DNA of 55,291 bases from Caballeronia novacaledonica (GTDB lineage Bacteria > Pseudomonadota > Gammaproteobacteria > Burkholderiales > Burkholderiaceae). The position numbers were made by a program, and so were the translations under genes. The stretch spans positions 1 through 55,291 of the forward strand of contig NZ_OGTP01000033.1 of the NCBI RefSeq assembly GCF_900258035.1, read 5' to 3'. Below the pieces are notes generated by a model. That model did not search any database and was not told the origin of the DNA. It saw only the letters and a list, made by a program, of their open reading frames with translations. Shown one piece after another: positions 34,039 to 43,814 of the stretch (its first letter is position 1; each line of letters starts with the position of its first letter).

Positions 34039-36023
34039 GATGCGGCTCCCGCTTGCGCGCCGGGCGAGGCAGGGTCGTCGCGCTGGCCGAGCTCGCGCTG
34101 CGGCCACAGCCAGAACGCGATGGCGACCGCGCAGCCGAGCAGTCCGAAGCCCGCGAGCCACCACGCCGTCAGCGCGAGTCCGGTAAAGAACAGGAGCGAG
34201 GCCATACCGAGCCAGAACGGCGCATACGAGTCCTTCGGCATTTTGAGGATCACGTCGGGATCACCGTCGAGAGCGGTCGTGCCGAGCGCCTCGCGTCCCT
34301 GATTCAGCACATAACCGTGCGCCAACTGCGAATGCATGCTGCCGGTGATGCGCTGCTCCCACAACGGATGACGGCTGGCAATCCGCGGCACGACGGCGAA
34401 GTTATACGGCGGCGGCGGCGAGGGAACCGACCATTCGAGCGTCGGCGCATCCCACGGATTATTCCCGGCCACGGGTCCGCGACGCTGGCTGTAGACGAGG
34501 TCGAACAGAAAGATCAGCACGCCCAGCGCGAACACGAATGCGCCGATCGACGTCACCATGTTCACTGTGTTCCAGCCCATGTCGGGCGCGTAGGTGTAGA
34601 TCCGACGCGGCATGCCGAGCAGTCCGGCAATGTGCATCGGAAAGAACGCGACGTTGAAGCCGGCGAACAGGATCCAGAAACCGACGCGGCCGATACGCTC
34701 GCTCATCATGCGCCCGGTGAATTTTGGAAACCAGAAATACACGCCGCCGATGACCGGAAACACGTTGATGCCGAGCAGGACGTAGTGCAGATGCGCGACC
34801 ACGAAATAGGTGTCGGTGAGTTGCCAGTCGAGCGGCACGGCGGCGGTCAGAACGCCCGACAGTCCGCCGATCACGAACAGGAACACGAAGCCCGCGAAGT
34901 ACAGAAACGGCACCTTGAACACCGGCCTTCCCGTCCAGATGGTAGCGATCCACGCGAAGGTGGCGACAGCGCTCGGTATCGCGATCACCATGCTCGCCGC
35001 GCCGAAGAACGACAGCGCCAGCGCGGGAATGCCGGTGGCGAACATATGGTGAATCCAGACGACGAAGCCGATGATCATGGTCGCGACCGTGGAGAGGGCA
35101 ACTGGCAGATAGCCCACGAGCGGACGGCGACAGAATACCGGCAACGCATCGGATACGATTCCCATCGCGGGCAGCACCACCGCATAGACCCACGGATGCG
35201 CGAAGATCCAGAAGAGGTGTTGCCACAGCAGCGCGCGTCCGCCGTTCAACACGTCGAAGAAATGTGTGCCTATGCGCCGGTCCAGCCACAGCATGAAGAA
35301 TGCGAGACTCACCGATGGCACCGCCAGCAGATTGCCGCCCGACGCCGTGAGCGTGCCCCACACGAGCACCGGCACCCGATCGATCGACATGCCGGGCGCG
35401 CGCATCCGCAGGAACGTGACGATGAAGTTCATCGAGCCGACGGTCGTCGAAATGCCCAGCAGCACCATGCCAAGCGCGTAGGTATCGATGTTCGGCCCGG
35501 TGTTGTAGGTCAGCCCCGCGAGCGGCGCGTAGTTGAACCAGCCGGCGTTGGGCGCTTCGCCGAACGGAAAGCTCGCGTACAGGAACAGTCCGGCAAACAG
35601 GAACGTCCAGTAGGACAGCGCGTTCAGGCGCGGAAACGCCATATCGCGCGCACCGAGCACGAGTGGCCAGAGGTAATTCGAAAATCCGGACAGCACGGGC
35701 AGGGCGTAGAGGAAGATCATCGTCACGCCGTGCATGGTGAAGAGCTGGTTGTACTGTTCGGGCGTGAGCAGATGTGCGTCCGGGCGCGCGAGCTGCACGC
35801 GCATGATGAGCGCTTCGACGCCGCCGGCAAGTAAAAACAAGAACGCCGTGACGAGATAGCGCAGGCCGATACTCTTGTGATCGACCGTCGAAAGCCAACC
35901 GCGCCAGCCGGGCCGCGATTCCCACAGATCGTGGAGCGCGCGTTCCGCCGCGCTCCCGGGCTCGATCTTGCCGATCGCGAGCGTGCGTTGCAGCGGCGGC
36001 GGCGAGGAAGCGTGATCGGTCAT
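34035..36023 (-). CDS. ctaD: Cytochrome c oxidase subunit I (caa3-type)
   Basis: This 662-residue protein is the catalytic subunit, reducing O2 to water and pumping protons. Its many membrane spans carry the expected metal ligands: TMHGVTMIFLY (low-spin heme His), WIFAHPWVYAVVLP (CuB His with the cross-linked Tyr), VWIHHMFATG (the two further CuB His) and VVAHLHYVLLG (both heme-binding His). The start ATG 36023 overlaps the subunit II stop (ATGA). The extended C-terminus with extra membrane segments is usual for caa3-type enzymes. Confidence 0.95.
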   Translation of the reverse strand: MTDHASSPPPLQRTLAIGKIEPGSAAERALHDLWESRPGWRGWLSTVDHKSIGLRYLVTAFLFLLAGGVEALIMRVQLARPDAHLLTPEQYNQLFTMHGVTMIFLYALPVLSGFSNYLWPLVLGARDMAFPRLNALSYWTFLFAGLFLYASFPFGEAPNAGWFNYAPLAGLTYNTGPNIDTYALGMVLLGISTTVGSMNFIVTFLRMRAPGMSIDRVPVLVWGTLTASGGNLLAVPSVSLAFFMLWLDRRIGTHFFDVLNGGRALLWQHLFWIFAHPWVYAVVLPAMGIVSDALPVFCRRPLVGYLPVALSTVATMIIGFVVWIHHMFATGIPALALSFFGAASMVIAIPSAVATFAWIATIWTGRPVFKVPFLYFAGFVFLFVIGGLSGVLTAAVPLDWQLTDTYFVVAHLHYVLLGINVFPVIGGVYFWFPKFTGRMMSERIGRVGFWILFAGFNVAFFPMHIAGLLGMPRRIYTYAPDMGWNTVNMVTSIGAFVFALGVLIFLFDLVYSQRRGPVAGNNPWDAPTLEWSVPSPPPPYNFAVVPRIASRHPLWEQRITGSMHSQLAHGYVLNQGREALGTTALDGDPDVILKMPKDSYAPFWLGMASLLFFTGLALTAWWLAGFGLLGCAVAIAFWLWPQRELGQRDDPASPGAQAGAAS

Positions 36024-37096
36024 CGTAGTGTCTGAAGGTAGGCGCAGAGCGCGGTGGCATCGGCGGATGTCAGCGCGATCGAGGGCATCAGGGAATCCGG
36101 CTTGATGCGCTGGGCGTGCTGAATCCAGTCGAGTTGGTTTGCGGCGGTGTTCAGAAGCGCGCCCGCAGCGATCAGCCGGCGCGAACCGAGATGCGTGAGA
36201 TCGGGCGCCTGTTTGCCGACAGCGTCCGTGCCGCGCACGCTGTGACACCCCGCGCAGCGCTCCTGAAAGAGTTGCGCGCCGGCCTGCAAGGTGGCGTCGG
36301 CGCTGAGCGCTGCGCGCGGTTGTCCCTGATTCTCGAGCCATGCGTCGAACTGCGCGCGCGGTTCGGCGATCACTTCGAACGCCATGTGCGCGTGCTGCGC
36401 GCCGCAAAACTGTGAACATTGCCCGCGATACACGCCCGGGTGGTCCGCTTCAATCCATTGCTCGTTGATGACGCCTGGAATCGTTTGAGTCTTGCCGGCG
36501 AGACGCGGCACCCAGAACGCGTGAACCACATCCGCACTTTGCAGTTCGACTCTGACGGGCTCGCCGACCGGAATATGAATCTCGTTGGCGGTAGTCGCAC
36601 CGGATGGGTAATCGACCTTCCACCACCAATCGTAAGCGGTGACCGTGATGGTCAGGCGCGGCGCGCGCCCCGGCTCGGCGACCGCTTCGAGCGTCACGAG
36701 TACATAGGCGAGGGCGGCAAACAGTGCAACCGACGAGATCCCGGTACCGATCCACACCCAATGCATGCCGCCACCCTCGGCCTGGAGATGTTGCGCATCG
36801 CGCTCGGCCGCGAGGGGGCGCCGCCGTAAAATCGCGCCAACGAGAAGTGCCGTCACGATCAGCGCGACGGCCGCGACCAGCGCCGTCAGCGCCCAACCGA
36901 GGCGCATGGTGGGCGTGGCGGCGGGGCCATCGGCATGCAGGAAATAGTTGAGTGGTCCATCGGCGTACGCGATGGCGCAGCGGCTCGCGCACAGCCAGAA
37001 AACAGTGGCGCGCAGGGCGCTTGAGCGCCGGCCTTCCGTCGCGCGCTTACTCTCGCTAGCAGAAATGATCGGCCCGTTCGTGGCGCGCATCCGCAT
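36020..37096 (-). CDS. coxB: Cytochrome c oxidase subunit II with fused cytochrome c domain
   Basis: The 358-residue protein starts with a membrane-targeting segment and two spans (65-90 and 112-135), then a cupredoxin domain with the CuA ligands H192, C227, C231, H235 and M238 (HAFWVP and CSQFCGAQHAHM). A C-terminal cytochrome c domain binds heme at CAGCH (281-285). The fused heme domain identifies the operon as caa3-type. It is the first gene of the minus-strand operon, 210 bases from the divergent molybdopterin enzyme gene; that gap probably holds both promoters. Confidence 0.94.
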   Translation of the reverse strand: MRMRATNGPIISASESKRATEGRRSSALRATVFWLCASRCAIAYADGPLNYFLHADGPAATPTMRLGWALTALVAAVALIVTALLVGAILRRRPLAAERDAQHLQAEGGGMHWVWIGTGISSVALFAALAYVLVTLEAVAEPGRAPRLTITVTAYDWWWKVDYPSGATTANEIHIPVGEPVRVELQSADVVHAFWVPRLAGKTQTIPGVINEQWIEADHPGVYRGQCSQFCGAQHAHMAFEVIAEPRAQFDAWLENQGQPRAALSADATLQAGAQLFQERCAGCHSVRGTDAVGKQAPDLTHLGSRRLIAAGALLNTAANQLDWIQHAQRIKPDSLMPSIALTSADATALCAYLQTLR

Positions 37097-37306
37097 GTAT
37101 CTCCGCAGTGTGCTTTATGGCCGCTTGCGCAAAAGCTCGACGACAGCGCGCTCCAACGTCTAGCAATCCACGATCCCAACGATTGGCCTACAAGTCTTGC
37201 TGTGCGCTCTTGCACGCACATCTCATGTCGTTGGGAATACCGATTGCGGGATGGTTTGTGCGATGCATTGAAAGCAGGTTCCAGACTCACCGACGAGGAG
37301 GCGTGC

Positions 37307-39592
37307 ATGAGCAAGCTGCCGAGCATCAAGAAGTATGATCATCCGGCGGGCGGCTGGGGTTCGCTCAAGGCGGTGACCTCAGCGCTCGTCGAGCAACACG
37401 TCACGCTCGACGGCGCGCGTATCCTCCTGCATCAAAACAAACCTGACGGCTATGCGTGCGTCAGTTGTTCGTGGGCGAAACCTGCCGATCCCCATCTTTT
37501 CGAGTTTTGTGAAAACGGCGCAAAGGCGACCGCGTGGGAACTGACGAAGAAGCGCATCAATCAGGACTTCTTTGCGCATCACACGCTTGCCAGCCTCGAA
37601 GCATGGACCGATTTCGAACTCGAATCGCAGGGACGACTGACAGAACCCATGCGCTACGACGCAGCCACGGATCGCTATGTGCCGGTGCGCTGGCAGCAGG
37701 CATTTGACGAAATAGGCAAAATGCTGCGCGACTTCGATCCGAAGCGTACGGTGTTTTATACATCGGGCCGCGCTTCGCTCGAAACGTCCTACATGTATCA
37801 GTTGTTCGCGCGTCTGTACGGTACCAACAATCTGCCGGACAGTTCGAATATGTGCCATGAGAGCACGTCGGTCGCGCTTCCGGAGACGATCGGTGCGCCG
37901 GTTGGCACTGTCACGCTTGACGACTTCCAGCACACTGACTGCTTTTTCTTTTTTGGTCACAACACAGGAACGAATGCGCCGCGCATGCTACATCCGCTTC
38001 AGGAGGCGCGAAAACGCGATGCACGCATCATCACGTTCAATCCGATGAAGGAGCGCGGGCTGGTGAGCTTCGCTAATCCGCAATCGCCAAAGGATATGCT
38101 CACGCCGGCGCAGACGACTATCAGCACGCAGTATTTGCAGGTGAAGATCGGCGGCGATATCGCGGCAGTAACGGGCGTATGCAAGGCGCTAATCGAAGCC
38201 GATGATCGCGCGCAGAAAACCGGCATGCCACGTGTGCTCGACGCCGAATTTATCGCCGAGCATACGCACGGCTTCGAGAGCTTCGCGGATGCCACTCGAA
38301 AGGCGGAGTGGCGCGACATTGAAGTACAGTCGGGTCTCACGCGCGGCGAACTCGAAGCCGCCGCGAACGAATATGCGCGCGCAAAAGCGGTGATGATTCT
38401 CTATGGCATGGGCATCACGCAACATCGCGAAGGCGTGCTCGCCGTGCAGATGCTGACGAATCTGATGCTCCTTGGCGGGAACATCGGCAAGCCTGGCGCG
38501 GGCATTTGCCCGATTCGCGGCCATTCGAACGTGCAGGGACAGCGCACGGTCGGGATCACCGAAAAGCCGGCGCTCGTGCCGCTCGATAAGCTCGCCAGGA
38601 TGTATGCCTTCGAGCCGTCGCGGGAAGAGGGTATGTCGACGGTGGATGCGTGCGCTGCGCTGCGCGACGGCGAACTCGATGCGTTTATCGGTCTCGGCGG
38701 CAATTTTGGGCGTGCGACGCCGGATCATCACGTTCTGGAGCCTGCGTGGAAGCGTGTTCTTTTGACCGTGCAGATTGCTACGCATCTGAATCGGAGTCAC
38801 TTGCTGCATGGGCGTGCGGCCTATTTGTTGCCGTGCCTTGGACGTATCGAAATCGATCTGCAGGCAAGCGGTCCGCAAACGGTCACCGTCGAAGACAGTA
38901 CCGCATGCGTTCATGCGTCGAAGGGTTTTGCGCAGCCTGCCAGCGATGCGCTCCTGTCCGAGCCTGCGATTGTCGCGGGTCTTGCGAAGGCAACCCTGCA
39001 AGATCGCGGCAATGTTGACTGGGACGCGTGGACTGCCGACTATTCACTCGTGCGTGCGGCGATAGAGGCCACGTATCCGGAGCAGTTCAAGGACTTCGAG
39101 ACACGCATGTCGCAACCGGGCGGTTTTCATCGGTCCATTCCGGCGGCCAGGCGCGAATGGAAAACCAGGAACGGCAAGGCGAATTTCATCACGCCGGAAG
39201 GAATGGGGGAGGATCCAGACATGTCCTTCGACGGCGAACGCACACTCCGTCTCATGACCACTCGCGGCGACAGTCAGTTCAATACGACCGTCTACGGGCT
39301 CGACGATCGCTTTCGAGGCGTGTTCAATACGCGTGATGTTCTGCTGATGAATCGCGATGACATGACGAGATTGAGCATCGCGGAAGATCAGTCCATTGCG
39401 GTCACGACGGTGTCGAAAGATGGTGTGAAGCGTTGTCTGGAGGGACTGCGCGCGCATGCGTTCGATCTTCCTCGTGGCTGCGCGATGGGTTACTACCCCG
39501 AATGCAATGCACTGATCCCGCTTTCGCATCACGCAAAGCGAAGTAAAGTGCCCGCGGCCAAAGCCGTGCCCATTTTGGTTCGCGCACGCTAA
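37307..39592 (+). CDS. FdhF/YdeP-family molybdopterin oxidoreductase
   Basis: The 761-residue protein belongs to the formate dehydrogenase H/YdeP branch of the DMSO reductase superfamily. It has an N-terminal cysteine cluster (C51, C54, C68 in GYACVSCSW and EFCENG), SSNMCHESTSVAL, and cofactor-binding motifs such as MLGGN-like LMLLGGNIGKPGAG, GHSNVQGQRT and the C-terminal TRGDSQFNTTVYG. YdeP-type proteins have poorly defined substrates and are often linked to acid or formate stress. GAGGAG at 37295-37300 supports ATG 37307. No accessory subunit lies beside it, so its electron partner is unknown. Confidence 0.88.
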   Translation: MSKLPSIKKYDHPAGGWGSLKAVTSALVEQHVTLDGARILLHQNKPDGYACVSCSWAKPADPHLFEFCENGAKATAWELTKKRINQDFFAHHTLASLEAWTDFELESQGRLTEPMRYDAATDRYVPVRWQQAFDEIGKMLRDFDPKRTVFYTSGRASLETSYMYQLFARLYGTNNLPDSSNMCHESTSVALPETIGAPVGTVTLDDFQHTDCFFFFGHNTGTNAPRMLHPLQEARKRDARIITFNPMKERGLVSFANPQSPKDMLTPAQTTISTQYLQVKIGGDIAAVTGVCKALIEADDRAQKTGMPRVLDAEFIAEHTHGFESFADATRKAEWRDIEVQSGLTRGELEAAANEYARAKAVMILYGMGITQHREGVLAVQMLTNLMLLGGNIGKPGAGICPIRGHSNVQGQRTVGITEKPALVPLDKLARMYAFEPSREEGMSTVDACAALRDGELDAFIGLGGNFGRATPDHHVLEPAWKRVLLTVQIATHLNRSHLLHGRAAYLLPCLGRIEIDLQASGPQTVTVEDSTACVHASKGFAQPASDALLSEPAIVAGLAKATLQDRGNVDWDAWTADYSLVRAAIEATYPEQFKDFETRMSQPGGFHRSIPAARREWKTRNGKANFITPEGMGEDPDMSFDGERTLRLMTTRGDSQFNTTVYGLDDRFRGVFNTRDVLLMNRDDMTRLSIAEDQSIAVTTVSKDGVKRCLEGLRAHAFDLPRGCAMGYYPECNALIPLSHHAKRSKVPAAKAVPILVRAR

Positions 39593-39639
39593 CGGGTTGT
39601 TCGCGGGTGCAAGTATTCTGTAGTTGTCGCGAAACCGCG

Positions 39640-40234
39640 CAAAATCGACGTCGTACCGGGCGCACCGATGCGTGATGCGCTGCATGACCTTCCACGCGAA
39701 CGTTACCGTCGACGAGCGCGGCGACGCAATTAGCCACTGCGCCGTTGAGCACGTTCAGGGCGGCAAACAGCGCGGTGGTGCCATGACGGATGTAATCGTG
39801 TGTGACGCCCTCCACGTAACCGAAACTTGTCGGCGGCACGGACTCCGTACACTCAAGCGCCTGACGCTGGCTCTTCTCGCTCACACAGGACCAGCGCATT
39901 CTGCGGCGGATTCAGGTGCAGACCGACCGCATCGCCAAGTTTCTCGATGAAGAATCGATCAGTAGAGAGCTAGAGGCTCTCGCTGCGATAAGGTTGCAGA
40001 CCCAGCAGCTTGAAGTGGGCGGTACAGGTTTGTGGGCGAGATGGCGGTCTCGGCAGCCGCCGTGGGGACGTGCCGGTGCGTGCAACCATTTGCGGGTTTG
40101 GTGCGCAAGGTTTCAATCAACTGCGTCAGTCGCTCGTCCTCGTTTGGGGTCGGATCACGGCCGGGGGTGGGCGTGTCCGATCGGCACTCCCACCTTTGCC
40201 CCGGCCCCGGTGGTTCGTAAGGTTCCGGTAGCAA
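39640..40234 (-). pseudogene. Degenerate IS630-family transposase
   Basis: Reading the minus strand, fragments in more than one frame match IS630 transposases: DERLTQLIETLRTKPANG near 40120 with ISPTNLYRPLQAAG, then DRFFIEKLGDAVGLHLNPPQ and NALVLC around 39900-39965, then SEKSQRQALE and THDYIRHGTTALFAALNVL near 39760-39880. The frame breaks at a TGA near 39960 and again after LCE. The Asp of the usual DEKSQ is Ser. The C-terminal third is absent or unrecognisable, so the element is dead. Boundaries are approximate. Confidence 0.75.
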
Positions 40235-40243
40235 TCAGCATGC

Positions 40244-40951
40244 TCAAACCTGACACAGCAACGATCCGAAACCAGCAGACCTTCCCCTGACGTCAAGTCT
40301 CCTCAGGCAGTACCACAGCAGCGCCACATTGCTGGTAACGACCGGCACGCGACACTCCCGCTCCAACCGCTCGATGATCCCGCTCGTCCTGATACCCGCG
40401 CAACTGATCAGCAACGCGTCGAAGCCGCGTTCCAGACGCGACGCCATCCGCAGCCAGATATCAGGATCGATCATCGCCTGGTCGAACGGCGTCAGCGTCG
40501 GCTGGTTCGCGTGAGTCATCACGTCGATGCCGCGCTCGGCGAAGAATGCAATTTCCGCGTCCACTACTTCATCGCGATAGGGCGTGAGCAGCCCGATACG
40601 CGTCGCGTTGACGGTCTCGAGCGCCGCCAGCACCGCTTCGATGGTCGTCACCGATTCGATCCCGGTCGCGGCCCGCACGCGCGAGTTGATGACTTCCGGC
40701 CCGTTTACCACGCCGGCCGCCGTGCAGTTCAGCGCGATCAGATCGACCTTTGCATCGGCGAGCAGCGCGGCGTGCTGTTCGAGGTCGTCGATGATGGACT
40801 TGTCGGAGTGAATCGAGGTGTCGCGAAACGGCAGGCGTGTCGTGACGAACTGCACGCCGTCGGGCGCCATCAACTGAACCTCGAAATCGCAAAGACCACC
40901 CGACGGATAGAGATGCCCGATGCGCGCGATCGTGCCAAAACCAATGCTCAT
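40244..40951 (-). CDS. Maleate isomerase / Asp-Glu racemase superfamily enzyme
   Basis: The 235-residue protein has the two active cysteines of the superfamily, C76 in LNCTAAG and C184 in ISCAGIRTS. This pairing fits maleate cis-trans isomerase (maleate to fumarate) better than arylmalonate decarboxylase, which keeps one. ATG 40951 is chosen because GAGGTGAG lies just upstream; the longer frame to 41008 runs into the porin gene. It is the last gene of a minus-strand unit with a carrier and a porin. If maleate or a substituted maleate is the end product of the Rieske pathway, this enzyme would deliver it to the TCA cycle. Confidence 0.75.
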   Translation of the reverse strand: MSIGFGTIARIGHLYPSGGLCDFEVQLMAPDGVQFVTTRLPFRDTSIHSDKSIIDDLEQHAALLADAKVDLIALNCTAAGVVNGPEVINSRVRAATGIESVTTIEAVLAALETVNATRIGLLTPYRDEVVDAEIAFFAERGIDVMTHANQPTLTPFDQAMIDPDIWLRMASRLERGFDALLISCAGIRTSGIIERLERECRVPVVTSNVALLWYCLRRLDVRGRSAGFGSLLCQV

Positions 40952-41012
40952 TGTCTTCTCACCTCGTTTGAGCGCTGCGCTGACGAAAGCGTAGCGCATA
41001 GTGCGCACCCGC

Positions 41013-42164
41013 TCAGAACTTCGTCCGAATGCCCGCGATGACCTGCGTCTCCGTATTCGATGAAGACGCCGGCGTCGAGAAGATCTGCGCGTGTTGCGCG
41101 GCGCCGCCCGCGCGTTGATAAAGCCCCACCAGATAGAGGTCGGTGCGTTTGCTCAGGAAGTAGTCGATGCCGAGATTCACCTGGTTATAGTGCGGCTTGG
41201 TCGAATCCGAATACTTTCCCGTCGTGTAGATGTACGCGGCGCCCACTTGCAGACTCGGCGTCACATAGCGCGTGAGCGACACTTCCACATTCTGCAGGCG
41301 CAGACCCGACGTGTCGAGATAGTCATAGAGCACGTTCGTATAGGCGAGCGACGCTTGCACCACCTGGAAATCATAGCCTGCGCCCATGCCGAAGATACGC
41401 TGCTTCTCGACGCCCGCGCCGCCGCGGCTCGTCACGAACGGCGACGTGAAGCCGTAGGAATCGCTGACTGCACCGGACGTGTTGTCCGCAGCGGCGGGAT
41501 GATCGTATTGCGACATCGCAGCGGCAAGCTTCAGCGGTCCCCTGGCATAGGTGCCGCCGGCACTGAACGCACGGTTGTTCTTGAATCCGCCGGCCTCGTT
41601 GGAGAACGCGTACTGTCCCGCCACGCTCAGGCCGCCGAGCACGGGTGACTCGTAGCGAACGGAGTTCTGCATGCGCAGCGCATTGAAGACGTTATCGTTA
41701 TCGCCGATACGAGCGCCATACGTCGCAAACTGCACGGCCGATTCCGTCCAGTAGAGTTGCCGCGTCATTTCATCGTACTGGCGACCCATCGTGATCGTGC
41801 CGAGCTGGCGGTCGGCGAGACCCATCCACGCCTGTCGCCCGAAAAGCCTGCCGCCCTGGCCCGACGTTCCGTTCGTGATGGAGAACCCGTTCTCCAACTG
41901 GAAGATCGCGGATCGTCCGCCCCCGAGATCTTCGCTGCCTTTCAGGCCCCAGCGCGAGGGTTGCTGCGGGCCGCTCTGCATCTGGTACAGCGGCTTGCCG
42001 CCGACGTTCGACGAGTAGCTGAGGCCAACCGAGATCAGCCCGTAGAGCGTGACGCTGCCTTGTGCATGGGCGGAAGCCGCCAAACCCACTAGCGTCGCGC
42101 CAAGAAGGGCGCGCAGGAAGAAGCTATGCGAGTCCGCGTCGCGGTTTCTATTCTTGTTTATCAT
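41013..42164 (-). CDS. OmpC-like outer-membrane porin
   Basis: The 383-residue protein has a signal peptide (FFLRALLGATLVGLAASAHA) and begins the mature part QGSVTLYGLISVGLSYSS, typical of Burkholderiaceae 16-strand porins. SRWGLKGSEDLGGG, FGRQAWMGL and the C-terminal TETQVIAGIRTKF ending in Phe are family hallmarks. It starts 65 bases after the MFS carrier gene and is followed after 61 bases by the isomerase, so these three probably form one transcript that brings substrate across both membranes. Confidence 0.92.
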   Translation of the reverse strand: MINKNRNRDADSHSFFLRALLGATLVGLAASAHAQGSVTLYGLISVGLSYSSNVGGKPLYQMQSGPQQPSRWGLKGSEDLGGGRSAIFQLENGFSITNGTSGQGGRLFGRQAWMGLADRQLGTITMGRQYDEMTRQLYWTESAVQFATYGARIGDNDNVFNALRMQNSVRYESPVLGGLSVAGQYAFSNEAGGFKNNRAFSAGGTYARGPLKLAAAMSQYDHPAAADNTSGAVSDSYGFTSPFVTSRGGAGVEKQRIFGMGAGYDFQVVQASLAYTNVLYDYLDTSGLRLQNVEVSLTRYVTPSLQVGAAYIYTTGKYSDSTKPHYNQVNLGIDYFLSKRTDLYLVGLYQRAGGAAQHAQIFSTPASSSNTETQVIAGIRTKF

Positions 42165-42229
42165 TAGGCATACGAAATAATTGGTTCAGAAAAATGACTG
42201 CGCGAAGAATGTGCAACGGCGGTCTCGGG

Positions 42230-43546
42230 TCAGGCGTCGCGTGCGTGCGGGCTGCGCGTCAGCGCGATGGCCGCCGCCGCCACCAGCGCAGCCGCGGCGA
42301 AGGCGAAGAAGTTCCATTTCACATCGACGTTCTGCGCCGCCAGATAGGCGCCGACCATCGGGCCGCTCATCGCACCGAAGCGGCCGATGCCGACCGCCCA
42401 GCCGGTCGCGCTCGCCCGGGCGTGCGCCTTGTAATAGTTCGCGATGAAGCCGAGCTGCACCATCGCCACGCCGATGCTGCCGAAGCCCGCCAGCGCGACC
42501 AGCACATAGTTGGCGATCAGTCCGCCGTGGATGGTCAGCCCCGACACCGCGAGCGCGCCGATCACATAGCCGCCGACGATCGTCTTGCGAGCGCCGATCA
42601 TGTCGCTGATCCGGCCAATGACAATGCCGCCGATCGCCGAAGAGAGCATGAACACGGCGAAAAAGGACAGGCTCGGCCCAAGGTCGTAGCCCATCTTGCG
42701 CATCAACTGAGGCAGCCAGGTGCCGAGCCCGTAGATGACCATCACCGCGGCCACTTGCGCGATCCACAGGCTGATCGTCGCGCGGATGTTCTGACGCGAG
42801 AACACTTCGGCGAACACCGCGCCCAGGCTCGCTTTCGACGAGACCGCCTCAGCGGGCCGATACAGCGCGGACCGCTCGATGCCGAGCCGTTCGGCGAGCG
42901 CATGCGCCTTCGCCGTCTGTCCGCGCGCCAGCAGAAAGTCGAGCGATTCCGGCAGGAGCACCCAGAGAAACGGCAGCGCGAGCAGCGGCGTCGCGCCCAG
43001 CGCCACGACGAGCCGCCAGCCGTGCGACTGCAACAGCGCGATGCCGACGACCGCCGACAGCAGCGCGCCGATGGAATAGCCCGAGTACATCAGCGCGAAG
43101 TTCAGATTGCGCTTGCCGGGCGGCGAGTATTCGACCGTGAGCGCGGCCGCCGCGGAGATCACGCCGCCGAGCCCGAGCCCGCCGATGAAGCGCGACACGG
43201 AGAACACGAACGGCGTGGGCGCCCACGCGGCGCCGAGCATCGACAGCGAGAACAGCGCGACGCACACGATCAGCAGCGACTTGCGACCGACCAGATCGCT
43301 CACGACGCTGATGATGTACGACCCGAACAAGGTGCCGAAGAGCGCGGCGCTGCCCATCGCGCCGATTTCGATGGGCGTGAGCTTCCATTGCGGGTCGGCG
43401 AGCAGGGACGGCACGATCGTCCCCATGACGCCGATGTCATAGCCTTCGGCGACGATCGTCAGAAAGCACAGCAGCAGGACGAGGTAGGTGGTGCGCGCGG
43501 GCGGGTCGAAGGACGCGAGCGGCGAGCTATCGGATAGGGCGGCCAT
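42230..43546 (-). CDS. MFS aromatic acid:H+ symporter (AAHS family)
   Basis: The 438-residue carrier has twelve hydrophobic spans and the AAHS signatures: EGYDIGVMGTIVPSLL in the first span, DLVGRKSLLIV after the second pair and SDMIGARKTIVGGY in the middle. Members import benzoate-like and other aromatic acids (BenK, PcaK type). AGAGGT stands before ATG 43546. The candidate operator at 43706-43718, shared with the Rieske operon, suggests that it imports that pathway's substrate. Confidence 0.9.
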   Translation of the reverse strand: MAALSDSSPLASFDPPARTTYLVLLLCFLTIVAEGYDIGVMGTIVPSLLADPQWKLTPIEIGAMGSAALFGTLFGSYIISVVSDLVGRKSLLIVCVALFSLSMLGAAWAPTPFVFSVSRFIGGLGLGGVISAAAALTVEYSPPGKRNLNFALMYSGYSIGALLSAVVGIALLQSHGWRLVVALGATPLLALPFLWVLLPESLDFLLARGQTAKAHALAERLGIERSALYRPAEAVSSKASLGAVFAEVFSRQNIRATISLWIAQVAAVMVIYGLGTWLPQLMRKMGYDLGPSLSFFAVFMLSSAIGGIVIGRISDMIGARKTIVGGYVIGALAVSGLTIHGGLIANYVLVALAGFGSIGVAMVQLGFIANYYKAHARASATGWAVGIGRFGAMSGPMVGAYLAAQNVDVKWNFFAFAAAALVAAAAIALTRSPHARDA

Positions 43547-43705
43547 TGCGGGGAACCTCTTTGGGTTGATGATGCGAATTGGCGAGCATGGAGCAGTCTC
43601 CGGCCGCGACGACGCACGCCCGCCGCGCCAGCGCGGGCATGCGATGGCCGGATCCGTCGCGCGCCGGATCAGGACCGTTCGTCAGAATCGTCGTTGCCTA
43701 AATAC

Positions 43706-43718
43706 AGAATGTCATTCT
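43706..43718. promoter_or_regulatory. Candidate TetR operator at the MFS promoter
   Basis: AGAATGTCATTCT is a perfect 6-1-6 palindrome between the TetR gene and the MFS gene. On the minus strand a TTGACA (43730-43735) lies 11 bases upstream, so the palindrome would cover the -10 region. A near copy sits at the divergent Rieske promoter (44532-44544). Confidence 0.6.
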
Positions 43719-43814
43719 TTTTTAGTCGCTGTCAAAGATTTCAAAATTAGTTTTAGTTCTTATTGACAGCGTGCGCGTTGGCGTCTGCGTCTTCGCCGCG
43801 GAAGACGTGGCGGT

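Noticed and set aside
34053..35834. Long plus-strand open frame opposite subunit I of the oxidase
   Set aside because: Low-complexity Arg/His/Glu product antisense to a strongly conserved ctaD gene.
39624..39950. Plus-strand frame over the IS630 remnant
   Set aside because: The minus strand explains the sequence as transposase; the plus frame has no recognisable pattern.
42062..43537. Long plus-strand open frame opposite the porin and MFS genes
   Set aside because: Its product is almost only Arg, His, Asp and Gln, the usual shadow of a GC-rich gene; the opposite strand codes clear transport proteins.
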